From the NCBI GenBank assembly GCA_916048095.2, contig OU696584.1, forward strand, positions 3,365,317 to 3,429,316: a stretch of DNA of 64,000 bases, in the 5' to 3' direction. The notes beneath the pieces were generated by a model that searched no databases, was not told the DNA's origin, and saw only the letters and a list, made by a program, of their open reading frames with translations. Made by a program: the position numbers and the translations under genes. The stretch comes from Sacculina carcini. Taxonomy: Eukaryota; Arthropoda; Thecostraca; Sacculinidae. Below are positions 60,601 through 64,000 of this stretch, piece by piece; the first letter of the stretch is position 1; the number at the start of each line of letters is the position of its first letter.

Positions 60601-60623
60601 TTAATGAGGACAACGGCTGCTGA
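20539..60623 (+). CDS. DUS1L: tRNA-dihydrouridine synthase 1-like (DUS1L), 11 exons
   Basis: Flavin (FMN) enzyme of the Dus family that reduces uridine to dihydrouridine in the D loop of tRNA (positions 16/17 in the Dus1 branch), using NAD(P)H. Exons: 20539-20698, 20824-20936, 21190-21349, 21528-21606, 26769-26976, 27526-27683, 28086-28276, 39487-39578, 49844-50050, 52853-52997, 60475-60623; 1,662 nt, 553 codons plus stop. Every exon join keeps frame, and the product aligns along its length with animal DUS1L (about 470 aa). Motifs: [10 protein letters not shown] (34-43, FMN site), LDLNLGCP with the catalytic Cys120, ITCKIR with Lys159, TVHGRT with His187, VVANGNIQ (217-224), [13 protein letters not shown]. 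The C-terminal part has an acidic linker (exon 7), a PFPPFLCQP segment, a Lys/Arg-rich LSKRKQKK stretch and a Cys-rich motif split between exons 9 and 10. Intron 2 is GC-AG. The N-terminal two Met codons are adjacent; either may start. Confidence 0.93.
20824..20936 (+). CDS. DUS1L: DUS1L exon 2
   Basis: Acceptor TTTGTCAG|GGGC. Encodes [13 protein letters not shown] and the DARYRKECL segment to PLIVQ. The frame-preserving end is CAG|GCAAGA, a GC-AG intron donor; no GT nearby lets the protein join exon 3 in frame. Confidence 0.88.
21190..21349 (+). CDS. DUS1L: DUS1L exon 3 (catalytic Cys)
   Basis: Acceptor GCCGGCCAG|TTTT, donor CATGG|GTCAGT. Encodes FCCNN through [20 protein letters not shown] to QLIHAM; the Cys of NLGCP is the general acid of Dus enzymes. 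Confidence 0.92.
21528..21606 (+). CDS. DUS1L: DUS1L exon 4
   Basis: Acceptor GTGCTGCAG|TGAATG, donor GTCAG|GTGTGT. Encodes [18 protein letters not shown] and DVSKTV; the Lys of TCKIR contacts FMN/substrate in the family. Confidence 0.9.
21984..22001. repeat. Short (TTAGG)n run
   Basis: Three to four perfect GGTTA units in intron 4, just before the CR1-like LINE. Too short to be telomeric; GGTTAGGTTT also occurs near 50,110, just before the other CR1-like copy, so it may belong to that LINE's 5' flank. Confidence 0.5.
22520..22714 (-). repeat. LTR (3' LTR of the gypsy fossil)
   Basis: About 195 bp, matching 25,193-25,381. A purine-rich tract (minus strand AAGGGGGA) abuts it on the inner side, the usual second-strand priming site. 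Confidence 0.85.
25193..25381 (-). repeat. LTR (5' LTR of the gypsy fossil)
   Basis: About 189 bp, matching 22,520-22,714. The primer-binding-like site lies on its inner side. I see no clean short target duplication outside the two LTRs. Confidence 0.85.
25399..26292 (+). pseudogene. CR1-like RT, C-terminal 297 codons
   Basis: Open stretch covering RT palm end, thumb and the C-terminal region of the split LINE. Key signature [18 protein letters not shown] and the WLPVPSRL motif. Catalytic motif reads YADYI. Confidence 0.85.
26769..26976 (+). CDS. DUS1L: DUS1L exon 5
   Basis: Acceptor GGGAAAAG|GTACGC, donor GTAGCA|GTCAGC. Encodes [27 protein letters not shown] and [10 protein letters not shown], the phosphate-binding side of the TIM barrel. 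Strongly GC-rich compared with the flanking introns. Confidence 0.92.
26977..27525 (+). other. DUS1L intron 5, no further feature
   Basis: 549 bp of AT-rich intron sequence. No ORF, repeat or recognisable element. Confidence 0.7.
27526..27683 (+). CDS. DUS1L: DUS1L exon 6
   Basis: Acceptor GTGGCAAG|GTGATG, donor CTACTG|GTGTGT. Encodes [14 protein letters not shown], then [18 protein letters not shown], the end of the barrel and the start of the helical domain. Confidence 0.9.
27703..27735. repeat. (GT)n microsatellite
   Basis: About 16 GT dinucleotides in intron 6, shortly after the exon 6 donor. Confidence 0.9.
28086..28276 (+). CDS. DUS1L: DUS1L exon 7
   Basis: Acceptor TGCCCAACAG|TCTG, donor AACAGG|GTAGGT. 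Encodes the helical domain ([20 protein letters not shown] and following) and an acidic linker ([15 protein letters not shown]). Less conserved than the barrel; the frame joins both sides correctly. Confidence 0.82.
28363..31666 (+). mobile_element. Non-autonomous Helitron-like element, copy 1
   Basis: Begins in a (TA)n run followed by AAGAGATCCTCTGTGTG and ends with the hairpin CCGCACAACGGGCGG, then GGTTTTAATGTTAG, which resembles a Helitron 3' end (short GC-rich hairpin then CTRR). The 5' half has about three ~350-bp modules (TTATACCATCRTGCT, CTACAANRCGGTATAA, AAAGTGTATCTGAAGG, AGTTACGGCGGTGTAAAGTC). The 3' half is a series of about 13 AT-rich modules, each closing with a CGCACGACGGGCGGG-like hairpin word. 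No Rep/helicase ORF or any other gene is present. Closely related sequence recurs at 36,141-36,711, 39,623-44,048 and 44,049-49,160. Confidence 0.65.
31683..34006 (-). mobile_element. Tigger/pogo-family DNA transposon
   Basis: About 2.3 kb, Tc1/mariner superfamily, pogo branch. The left end reads CAGTGATGCCTCGCTTCACG; the right end, on minus, reads CAGCTCACGAACTTTTCGCC, so the right inverted repeat lacks about 11 inner bases. Both ends carry TTCGT-AGGCGAAAAGTTCG words. A TA follows the right end; the left flank is a (TA)n run, so the TA target duplication is not clean. The transposase is on minus (33,836 to 32,016). The element lies in the left arm of the inverted structure at 34,007-36,077: its right flank GTATTGAGAACTGTA matches the other arm's GTATTGAGAAATGTA. 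Confidence 0.85.
32016..33836 (-). pseudogene. Tigger transposase with one in-frame stop
   Basis: Reads 358 codons (33,836-32,760), one TAG at 32,757-32,759, then 246 codons (to 32,016) in the same frame. N-terminal CENP-B-type HTH DNA-binding domains ([49 protein letters not shown]), then a DDE catalytic domain: [10 protein letters not shown] (first Asp), [10 protein letters not shown] (second Asp) and PMDQQVI (third Asp), about 30 residues between the last two. The stop replaces the usual Gln of the QPMDQ motif (CAG to TAG), directly before the third catalytic Asp. C-terminal [14 protein letters not shown] looks like a nuclear localisation signal. Otherwise open throughout, so it died recently or this is a polymorphic allele. 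The N-terminal Met may be the later MGPKKTP. Confidence 0.9.
34007..34318 (-). repeat. Left arm of an inverted repeat with a hammerhead-like motif
   Basis: Reverse complement of 35,758-36,077 over about 310 bp with roughly 90-95% identity by eye. Read outward (minus) it runs: GAAGCG..., a TATATATGCCCCTGAAGA segment, the hammerhead-like core and a short reading frame. Similar to the terminal (pLTR-type) sequence of Penelope-like elements. The Tigger element lies at its outer edge. Confidence 0.75.
34096..34124 (-). ncRNA. Hammerhead-like ribozyme motif 1
   Basis: Minus strand: CTGAAGA, a stem II of CACAT/ATGTG with a TAAT loop, then CGAAAG. Fits the CUGANGA...GAAA core of hammerhead ribozymes known in Penelope-like terminal repeats. 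Stems I and III are not clear by eye. Confidence 0.5.
34319..35757 (+). mobile_element. 5'-truncated LINE (R1/I/Jockey group) between inverted arms
   Basis: Encodes [37 protein letters not shown], the SYADDITI catalytic motif (about 34,622), [29 protein letters not shown] and [16 protein letters not shown], then after a break at 35,409 a C-terminal CPDC...H...C zinc motif (35,481-35,738). Codon use is very C- and A-rich, unlike the host exons. The 3' end is a CAACAACAACATCAACC tail; a similar CATCAACAACAACC repeat lies at the 5' side (34,345-34,410), before the RT frame. The endonuclease and RT N terminus are missing. Confidence 0.8.
35758..36077 (+). repeat. Right arm of the inverted repeat with a hammerhead-like motif
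   Basis: Partner of 34,007-34,318. Outward it carries the CTGAAGA...GAAA core at 35,958-35,986, then a reading frame with [16 protein letters not shown]. Continues into unique sequence at about 36,078 that the left arm lacks because the Tigger sits there. Confidence 0.75.
35958..35986 (+). ncRNA. Hammerhead-like ribozyme motif 2
   Basis: CTGAAGA, stem II GACAT/ATGTC around TAATAT, then GAAAGG. Same motif as copy 1, in the opposite orientation on the right arm. Confidence 0.55.
36141..36711 (-). mobile_element. Helitron-like fragment, reverse orientation
   Basis: Reverse complement of 3'-half modules of the Helitron-like element: AACCCGCCTCATATTTAAAG, ACCCGTCTTGCGGAATAATT and CCCGCCCGTCGTGCGG words. 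No gene. Confidence 0.65.
36818..37081 (-). CDS. Unknown ORF of the foldback, left arm
   Basis: 87 codons, MMSHIRT to LPPQSTL. Shares [18 protein letters not shown] and RDGHVN with the right-arm ORF. Lys-rich where the partner has Gly/Glu. Function unknown; may be only a trace of a former coding sequence. Confidence 0.3.
   Translation of the reverse strand: MMSHIRTKTRIKQHRADVRHQRMSNTSAAHIEECGSLPNWEKVEVAAECGKKSERKTAEAAQITNNANTNSRDGHVNPGTLPPQSTL
37022..37282 (+). CDS. Unknown ORF of the foldback, right arm
   Basis: 86 codons, MSHIRT to LPSQWVL. Homologue of the left-arm ORF, overlapping it head to head across the palindromic centre. Function unknown. Confidence 0.3.
   Translation: MSHIRTMLFYSCFRADVRHHGMSDSLVVRIGECGSLPNWEKVEVVAECGRESEGETVEAACIIYIVNVNGRDGHVNLGALPSQWVL
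37542..37570 (-). ncRNA. Hammerhead-like ribozyme motif 3
   Basis: Minus strand: CTGATGA, stem II GGAGT/ACTCC around CTGGTA, then GAAACGTT. Five perfect stem pairs and both invariant core boxes. Confidence 0.55.
37654..38118 (-). pseudogene. GIY-YIG endonuclease domain of a Penelope-like element
   Basis: About 155 codons. Core YQFQC...[18 protein letters not shown]...IKRHFSSAH...[13 protein letters not shown] matches the GIY-YIG nuclease of Penelope-like elements, including the CXXC-like CNVEGC insert and the catalytic Arg and Glu positions. It nicks target DNA to prime reverse transcription. Confidence 0.8.
38200..38490 (+). mobile_element. Penelope-like element fragment, plus strand
   Basis: Encodes [15 protein letters not shown]...[20 protein letters not shown], the region just before the GIY-YIG domain. 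It lies head to head with the minus fragment: 38,095-38,185 and 38,385-38,478 are inverted repeats of about 90 bp (CTCGAGTAAAACTTGTT and its reverse complement). Confidence 0.7.
38635..38660 (+). ncRNA. Hammerhead-like ribozyme motif 4
   Basis: CTGACGA, stem II GGTCT/AGACC around CC, then GAAACC. Perfect stem; a very short loop. It lies 0.15 kb after the plus-strand Penelope-like fragment. Confidence 0.55.
38727..38821. repeat. (AT)n microsatellite
   Basis: About 45 AT dinucleotides between Penelope-like pieces; gives spurious IYIY reading frames on both strands. Confidence 0.95.
38860..39260 (+). mobile_element. Penelope-like 5' terminal region
   Basis: A GC-rich stretch leads to TATATAAA (39,047-39,054), hammerhead-like motif 5 (39,100-39,128) and an open frame with [29 protein letters not shown] and AIQFNLVC. 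The same order (hammerhead, then this peptide) is seen at 37,410-37,570 on minus. It fits a promoter-bearing terminal repeat. No longer ORF follows. Confidence 0.55.
39100..39128 (+). ncRNA. Hammerhead-like ribozyme motif 5
   Basis: CTGAGGA, then a weak stem (GGA/TCC) and GAAACGTT. The core boxes are right, the stem is short. It starts 46 bp downstream of a TATATAAA box (39,047-39,054). Confidence 0.45.
39487..39578 (+). CDS. DUS1L: DUS1L exon 8
   Basis: Acceptor GTTCTCTAG|ACGC, donor CTACAG|GTACGC. Encodes [16 protein letters not shown], matching the LPFHWICQPYIRP region known in vertebrate DUS1L. It lies after an 11.2-kb intron. Confidence 0.88.
39623..44048 (+). mobile_element. Non-autonomous Helitron-like element, copy 2
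   Basis: Starts TCTATATATATAAAAGAGAT and ends CCGCACAACGGGCAGGTTTT then AATGCTAG at 44,048. An inner complete-looking 3' end (ACAACGGGCGGGTTTTAATG then CTAG) lies at 42,955, so about 1.1 kb of further modules is appended. Same 5' modules and iterated hairpin modules as copy 1. A (GT)n tract is at 39,650-39,680. No coding capacity. Confidence 0.65.
44049..49125. repeat. Giant palindrome made of Helitron-like sequence
   Basis: Arms 44,049-45,728 (1,680 bp) and 47,464-49,125 (about 1,660 bp) are near-perfect reverse complements, with a ~1.7-kb spacer. Each arm reads, from the outside: the Helitron 5' start (TATATATAAAAGAGATCC), 5' modules, a CA/GT-rich piece with CACCAATATACACCAATGTG, then a Helitron 3' end in the opposite direction. 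The spacer is 3' modules on minus (45,729-47,070) and on plus (47,086-47,463). No gene. Confidence 0.85.
49126..49165 (-). mobile_element. Helitron-like 3' end abutting the palindrome
   Basis: Minus strand GAATTCCTCCGCACAACGGG, then the hairpin tail and CTAG, directly against the outer edge of the right arm. Only the terminal ~40 bp are present. Confidence 0.55.
49166..49843 (+). other. End of DUS1L intron 8, unassigned
   Basis: About 680 bp without ORF or recognised element. Just upstream of the exon 9 acceptor (49,785-49,815) is CACACCAATATACACCAATG, also present in both arms of the palindrome. Confidence 0.6.
49844..50050 (+). CDS. DUS1L: DUS1L exon 9
   Basis: Acceptor GTGTACAG|GTTAAC, donor CCGCGG|GTGAAT. 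Encodes a basic [12 protein letters not shown] stretch and the first half of the Cys motif, KCTLCGNPR, as in the LSKNKQKK...CDQCGNPKGN region of vertebrate DUS1L. Confidence 0.9.
50140..52500 (+). mobile_element. CR1-like LINE, second copy (EN + RT, broken)
   Basis: In intron 9. The endonuclease part (50,144-50,857) shows [28 protein letters not shown] and [10 protein letters not shown] (usual GDFN), ending at a TAA. The RT part (51,052-51,900) shows [32 protein letters not shown] and [16 protein letters not shown]; after another stop, [13 protein letters not shown] (usual YADD) at about 52,060 and [14 protein letters not shown] to about 52,200. Several stops and frameshifts; both the GDFN and YADD motifs are altered. 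Same family as 22,040-26,570. Confidence 0.85.
52853..52997 (+). CDS. DUS1L: DUS1L exon 10
   Basis: Acceptor TTTTGCGCAG|GGAGTC. Completes the Cys-rich motif: [17 protein letters not shown], then [16 protein letters not shown]. Donor chosen at GATG|GTGGGT because the phase then fits exon 11; if not spliced, a TAA follows at 53,003-53,005 and the protein would end MTADGG. Confidence 0.85.
53720..55433 (+). pseudogene. ORF1 (gag-like nucleic-acid-binding protein) of LINE copy A
   Basis: Read in three overlapping frames: 53,720-54,223 (N-terminal, basic and Pro-rich), 54,181-54,700 (to [16 protein letters not shown]) and 54,468-55,433 (from [15 protein letters not shown]). Three CCHC zinc knuckles: [44 protein letters not shown], as in I-clade ORF1. 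The C-terminal part is a Pro/Ser/Arg-rich tail with repeated AAPQR/ASQRP-type motifs. Binds element RNA. Confidence 0.8.
55515..58612 (+). pseudogene. ORF2 (EN remnant, RT, RNase H, zinc motif) of LINE copy A
   Basis: Starts [15 protein letters not shown] (endonuclease start), then jumps to [12 protein letters not shown] (endonuclease end), so an internal deletion near 55,565 removed most of the nuclease. RT (56,270-57,178): [63 protein letters not shown]. Frame changes near 57,178 ([13 protein letters not shown]) and 57,400. RNase H (57,800-58,050): [31 protein letters not shown]-terminal [17 protein letters not shown] zinc motif (58,322-58,612). RT plus RNase H plus CCHC places it in the I group. 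Confidence 0.85.
58825..59336 (+). mobile_element. Related LINE, 3' end only
   Basis: Begins with GATCGCCGGAAGAGATTTGA, parallel to the C-terminal zinc region of copy A, with VCGACNA...[15 protein letters not shown]; ends in GGGAGCGCCATATGGCCTCA, the counterpart of copy A's GGGGGTGCCATATGG, and an ATCATCATCATC tail. About 510 bp, diverged from copy A, so a sister family. Confidence 0.75.
59337..60474 (+). mobile_element. Gypsy-type fossil: integrase end and possible LTR
   Basis: Encodes the end of an integrase (about 59,345-59,720) with [20 protein letters not shown] and [20 protein letters not shown], then a hydrophilic tail (to 59,990), a purine-rich GAGCAGGGGTATGTAG and TGTTGTCACATTGTTACG at about 60,068, likely the start of a 3' LTR that runs toward exon 11. 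Ty3/gypsy group. Broken, several breaks. Confidence 0.65.
60475..60623 (+). CDS. DUS1L: DUS1L exon 11 (last coding exon)
   Basis: Acceptor TTGGCTGCAG|TTTGT. In the required phase it reads V then [41 protein letters not shown] and TGA. Codon use is exon-like, the reading frame fits exon 10 exactly, and a poly(A) signal lies 435 bp downstream. The tail is not a conserved part of the family, so the link rests on splice phase and context, not homology. Confidence 0.6.
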
Positions 60624-61080
60624 TATTCTGAGATGAAATATATCAGTGTTAGTATCAATTGTGTGTGATTGATGGTAACAAACTAGAATTAGCCTGTTGG
60701 AGAAGTTTACATAATATACCAGTGAGACCTCTCGGCAGGCATGGGCGATAGAAGCTCTGGCGGAAGAAGTCCAAAACAAATTTGAAAACGACAATCTCGG
60801 AAAAGTACGGAATGAAAAACTGAAGCGCTTGTAATAAAACATGGATGTCTGACGTATCGCGAACATATTCATGACGTGAAGTTAATGTTGGTACATGTAT
60901 TGTTGACTTTGAGTTGAGCGCTATATTTGAATGTAACGGAAGTGTGAAGTGATTTATAGAAAATAGTAGTAATGAGGTGTCCATGGTTGATTGTGTTGAA
61001 CTGTCAACTGATAATTGTGTGTTTGTATAATTTCTTTGACATTCCATTAGTAATATAAATAAAAGCGTTTACGGGCTGAA
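60624..61080 (+). other. DUS1L: DUS1L 3' UTR with poly(A) signal
   Basis: After the TGA the sequence is AT-rich without an ORF on +; AATAAA lies at 61,058-61,063. Cleavage would be expected near 61,075-61,085. Confidence 0.55.
61058..61063 (+). terminator. DUS1L: Poly(A) signal AATAAA
   Basis: Canonical hexamer 435 bp after the inferred DUS1L stop codon. No such signal occurs soon after the alternative stop at 53,005. Confidence 0.55.
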
Positions 61081-61199
61081 CTATCTTTTAAGCTAAGCTT
61101 CTAAGCTAGCGAGCTTGATTTTACGAGCAATTTTGTTGGGTTGGCTCCTGTTGCAGTAGTTCCGTGGTTAAATATAAGCACAACATAATCCTCACACGA
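61081..61199. other. Short unassigned spacer downstream of DUS1L
   Basis: About 120 bp, AT-rich with a CTAAGCTTCTAAGCTAGCGA simple repeat-like part. Nothing recognised. Confidence 0.5.
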
Positions 61200-62629
61200 T
61201 TTCACCAACACAAGCGACATGTTGCCCATATGGGCTATGATCAAACCCGTGGCGATCAATCTGGCAGAATCGCCAATCGTCAGCCTCCTTGTTGAGGCTG
61301 ATGAGGATCCGCTGGCGCTCCGTCGTCAAGAGCTGGGCATGCGTTATTATTGCAAGCTGGCAAGCACCCATGAAAACCCCGCGTATGACGTGGTATTTTC
61401 CCAGCATGTGCCTGAGCAGCAGCAGCTTCCAGGACCTCAGTGCTCTGCGCTGTTTTGCAGCAAAATGAAGGCACTGCTGGAGTCATGCGGGATGGGTGCT
61501 AACGACGTCCTCAGACAAGAATACTCGGCGGATTCACCCTGGGAATTGGTCACACCCGAGGTCGACGTCTCGCTATCAGATCTGCCGAAACACCGTACAG
61601 TGCCCAGTGTGCTTCTCTCAAACGCACTGGAGCGAATTCATTCTTACGGACGGTATACTGCCGTGTACACTGATGGGTCTAAGTGGGCCAGTGGTGTGGG
61701 TTGTGCGTTTGTAAGTGGAGGTACGTGCCGCTCGAGCACGCTGCCACCGAGCGCTTCCATTTACACGGCTGAACTGTACGCTATCCTGCTGACCCTGGTT
61801 TTTATTCGCTCATCTTCATTTTCATTGTTTTTAGTTCTATCCGACTCCCTTAGTGCTTTAACTTCATTATCGTCTTTCTCCTTACATCCTCTTATACAGA
61901 GGATTTTTATCTCTTGATATCATCCACCACCAGGGCAAGCGTGTAAAGTTCTGCTGGATTCCGGCCCATATTGGTATTTTGGGTAACGAGCGAGCTGACA
62001 GAGCCGCAAAAAGAGCTGCTAAGCTTTCCCATTCCGTATTCGGACTTTTATCCTATTATACATCGTTTTATCCGTTCTCGCTGGCAGCTCTCCTGGGACG
62101 AATGTGGTTCTAACAAATCAAAAGCAGTGAAGCCCGAAATCGGACATTGGATGTGCTCTTGTCGCCGGAAGAGGTCCGAGGAAGTGGCGCTCTGTCGTCT
62201 ACGTGTGGGTCACAGGTACGACACGCATCGCCATCTTCTACTCGGACAACCTGAACCCACGTGCAGCGCATGTAATGCACGTCTCTCCGTGCAACACATC
62301 CTGGTGGGATGCCCATCATTCTCAGAGGCGCGTCAATGTTTTCTTGGATCCGTTCGGACTATTCACGATGTTCTCGGACAGGAGCAATCGGCGGTCATTG
62401 AGGGTCGCATTTTTGAATTTTTACGGCTTTTGCCTTTTACAACTATTTATTGATTTTTATTCGTCTGACTTTCATATTCATATCACTCACCCTCACGCTT
62501 ATTTATTTCATCGCTCCATTACCTTCATATGCATAGTTTTAGTTTAATTTAGCTATTAACAGACTGGGGGGTGCCATATGGTCCTAGAGTCCGGTGCACC
62601 CCAAAAACTCAATAATCAATCAATCAATC
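61200..62629 (+). mobile_element. I/Nimb-like LINE, 5'-truncated, copy B
   Basis: Collinear with 57,430-58,810 of copy A at roughly 93-95% identity by eye: [20 protein letters not shown], the RNase H motif YTDGSKWASGVG, SIYTAELYAIL, a [12 protein letters not shown] stretch and [17 protein letters not shown]. Ends in (AATC)n rather than the (AAAC)n of copy A. RNase H and zinc region are in two frames (61,219-61,917; 61,971-62,453). The 70 bp at its 5' side (61,200-61,270) do not match copy A. Confidence 0.85.
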
Positions 62630-63340
62630 AATGAAAGGCGGGGCAATGCGGATCGATCTGCGTGATAACCCGGTGCCGTACAACGTGACGGCTCCCCGCT
62701 CCGTACCGTTCTGTCATCGCGCCCAGGCACAACAGCAGTTGGAGCAACTTCACCAGCAGGGCGTCATCGAGCCTGTCTCCCACCCAACGGACTGGTGCTC
62801 ACCCATCGTCGTTGTCGGCGAGCGCAAGGCAGACGGCACGCCAAACGGCTGCCGACTCACGGTAGACTTCACACGCCTCAACCGCTTCGTTCGCCGGCCT
62901 ACGCGTCCGGTTCTCTCGCCTGTGGAGGTTGTGAGCAGTATGGGTCTCGGCAATCGGTGGTTCACCCAGGTGGATGCATTACAAGGGTACTTTCAGGTGC
63001 CCTTGCGGCGCGAGGACCGAGACCTCACCACCTTCATCACCCCGTGGGGCCGATTCAGGTTCTGTCGCGCGCCGATGGGCCTGGTCTCCAGCGGCGGCGA
63101 ATTCAACCGACGCGGCGACGTCGCCTTGGCTGTCCTACCCGACTACTGCAAGATCGTGGACGACGTGCTGGTCTATACCGCCAGCTACGAAGAGCATCTG
63201 CAGCGAGTCTGGCAGCTGATACAACGCTGCGACGACGCCGGCGTCACATTGAACCGTCAAAAATTTATTTTCGCTGCCACGTCCGCCAATTTTTGTGGAT
63301 TCTACGTCAACGCCTCTGGGTTCACCGTCGACCACAAGAA
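62630..63340 (+). mobile_element. Gypsy-type fossil: reverse transcriptase part
   Basis: Begins at the end of LINE copy B. Shows PVPYNVTAPRSVPF, EPVSHPTDWCSPIVVV, CRLTVDFTRLNRFVRRP, FTQVDALQGYFQVPL, FCRAPMGLVSSGGEF and the IVDDVLVYT catalytic motif, then FCGFYVNASGFTVDHKKI. Typical Ty3/gypsy RT. Only this part of the element is present; broken. Confidence 0.85.
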
Positions 63341-64000
63341 AATTCGAGCCACAACGAGCCACATCGGAAACATTCGATCCTGCGCCGACTCCCGTTTGAT
63401 GACACGTTTGAACCGCGAACGACACGACCACAATCCCTCGCCAGGTGTGGGCCGCCGCAATTAAAACATCCGCTGAACGGCTTCTTCTCCTCGACTCGCA
63501 CGCTCCTCGAGACCATCGCCGCTCCTCCGCTCTCCTCTTCCAACAACACTCGAGCTCGTTCAATGACATCATTTAGACCGACCGTTTAATGTTCGCCATA
63601 GTTCTCAGCTCCTTGGACACATCTCGAGGCATCCCCGTCACAAAGGCATTTTTCAATACCTCGTCATGCTCCATGTCGGCCAGCTTCGCTAGCTTTCTGA
63701 GAGTGGACATATATACGTCTGCACACTCTCCGATCCACTTGCAACATGCGAATCTCTCGTAGGCCGAAAATCTGTTAATGGAGAATGACTCAAGGAGCTT
63801 CTGTTTTATCTTGTCTTACACATTCTTCTTCTCTTCGCTCATCTCATTAAATACATCATATGCCTTTCCGTCGAGAAAAAGCGGCAACACATTCGCCAGG
63901 TCGCTGATCTTCTGTAGTTTGGCGACTTTCTCGAACTTATCAATCCACTGCACCACGTCTTGTCCTCCATCGAACTGCCGCATGACATCATTTAGCTTCA
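63341..64000 (-). mobile_element. Gypsy-type fossil: gag part, minus strand
   Basis: On minus from the window edge: FDGGQDVVQWIDKFEKVAKL, LPLFLDGKAYDVFNEMSEE, YMSTLRKLAKLADMEHDEVL, AFVTGMPRDVSKELR (a retrotransposon gag domain), then two zinc-knuckle words CFNCGGPHLARDC and ECFRCGSLW (about 63,345-63,470). Broken, a few breaks; continues past the window. It meets the plus-strand RT fossil head to head at about 63,340. Confidence 0.8.

Overview
The window is eukaryotic, from an invertebrate animal. It has introns with GT-AG (and one GC-AG) borders, Penelope-like elements, Helitron-like, Tigger, CR1-like and I/Nimb-like elements, Gypsy LTR fossils, a tRNA-derived repeat and long microsatellites. 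I cannot name the species; a lophotrochozoan such as a flatworm would fit but is a guess. Exons are clearly GC-richer than the AT-rich introns.

Layout. 1-16,704 is one satellite block: thousands of copies of a 9-bp unit (CTTTATTTT on +), broken by about 20 near-identical cassettes that read on the minus strand as a TATA-like box followed by tRNA-type A and B boxes. A 200-N scaffold gap (16,705-16,904) follows, then a 67/68-bp tandem repeat (16,905-17,705), a poorly assigned stretch with a possible LTR (17,706-18,545) and a 5'-truncated LINE on the minus strand (18,649-20,225).

The only host gene I recognise is DUS1L, a tRNA-dihydrouridine(16/17) synthase [NAD(P)+]-like gene on +. I reconstruct it as 11 exons from 20,539 to 60,623, 553 codons, with every splice phase agreeing and a poly(A) signal at 61,058. 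About 1.66 kb of coding sequence is spread over 40 kb because the introns are packed with mobile elements. Intron 4 holds a CR1-like LINE split by a Gypsy-type LTR fossil. Intron 7 (11.2 kb) holds a Helitron-like element, a Tigger transposon, a LINE fragment flanked by inverted hammerhead-bearing arms, a foldback element with two homologous ORFs, and Penelope-like pieces. Intron 8 (10.3 kb) holds two more Helitron-like units, the second rearranged into a palindrome with arms of about 1.7 kb. Intron 9 holds another CR1-like LINE. Intron 10 holds an almost full-length I/Nimb-like LINE, a related LINE 3' end and a Gypsy fragment. Downstream of DUS1L are a second I/Nimb-like copy and two Gypsy fragments in opposite orientations.

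The most unusual items are: (i) the minus-strand Pol III-like cassettes feeding into kilobases of DNA with no TTTT run; (ii) five hammerhead-like motifs in intron 7, four of them next to a conserved short heptad-type reading frame; (iii) iterated Helitron-type 3' hairpins and the large palindrome; (iv) the 508-bp foldback whose two arms keep homologous reading frames.
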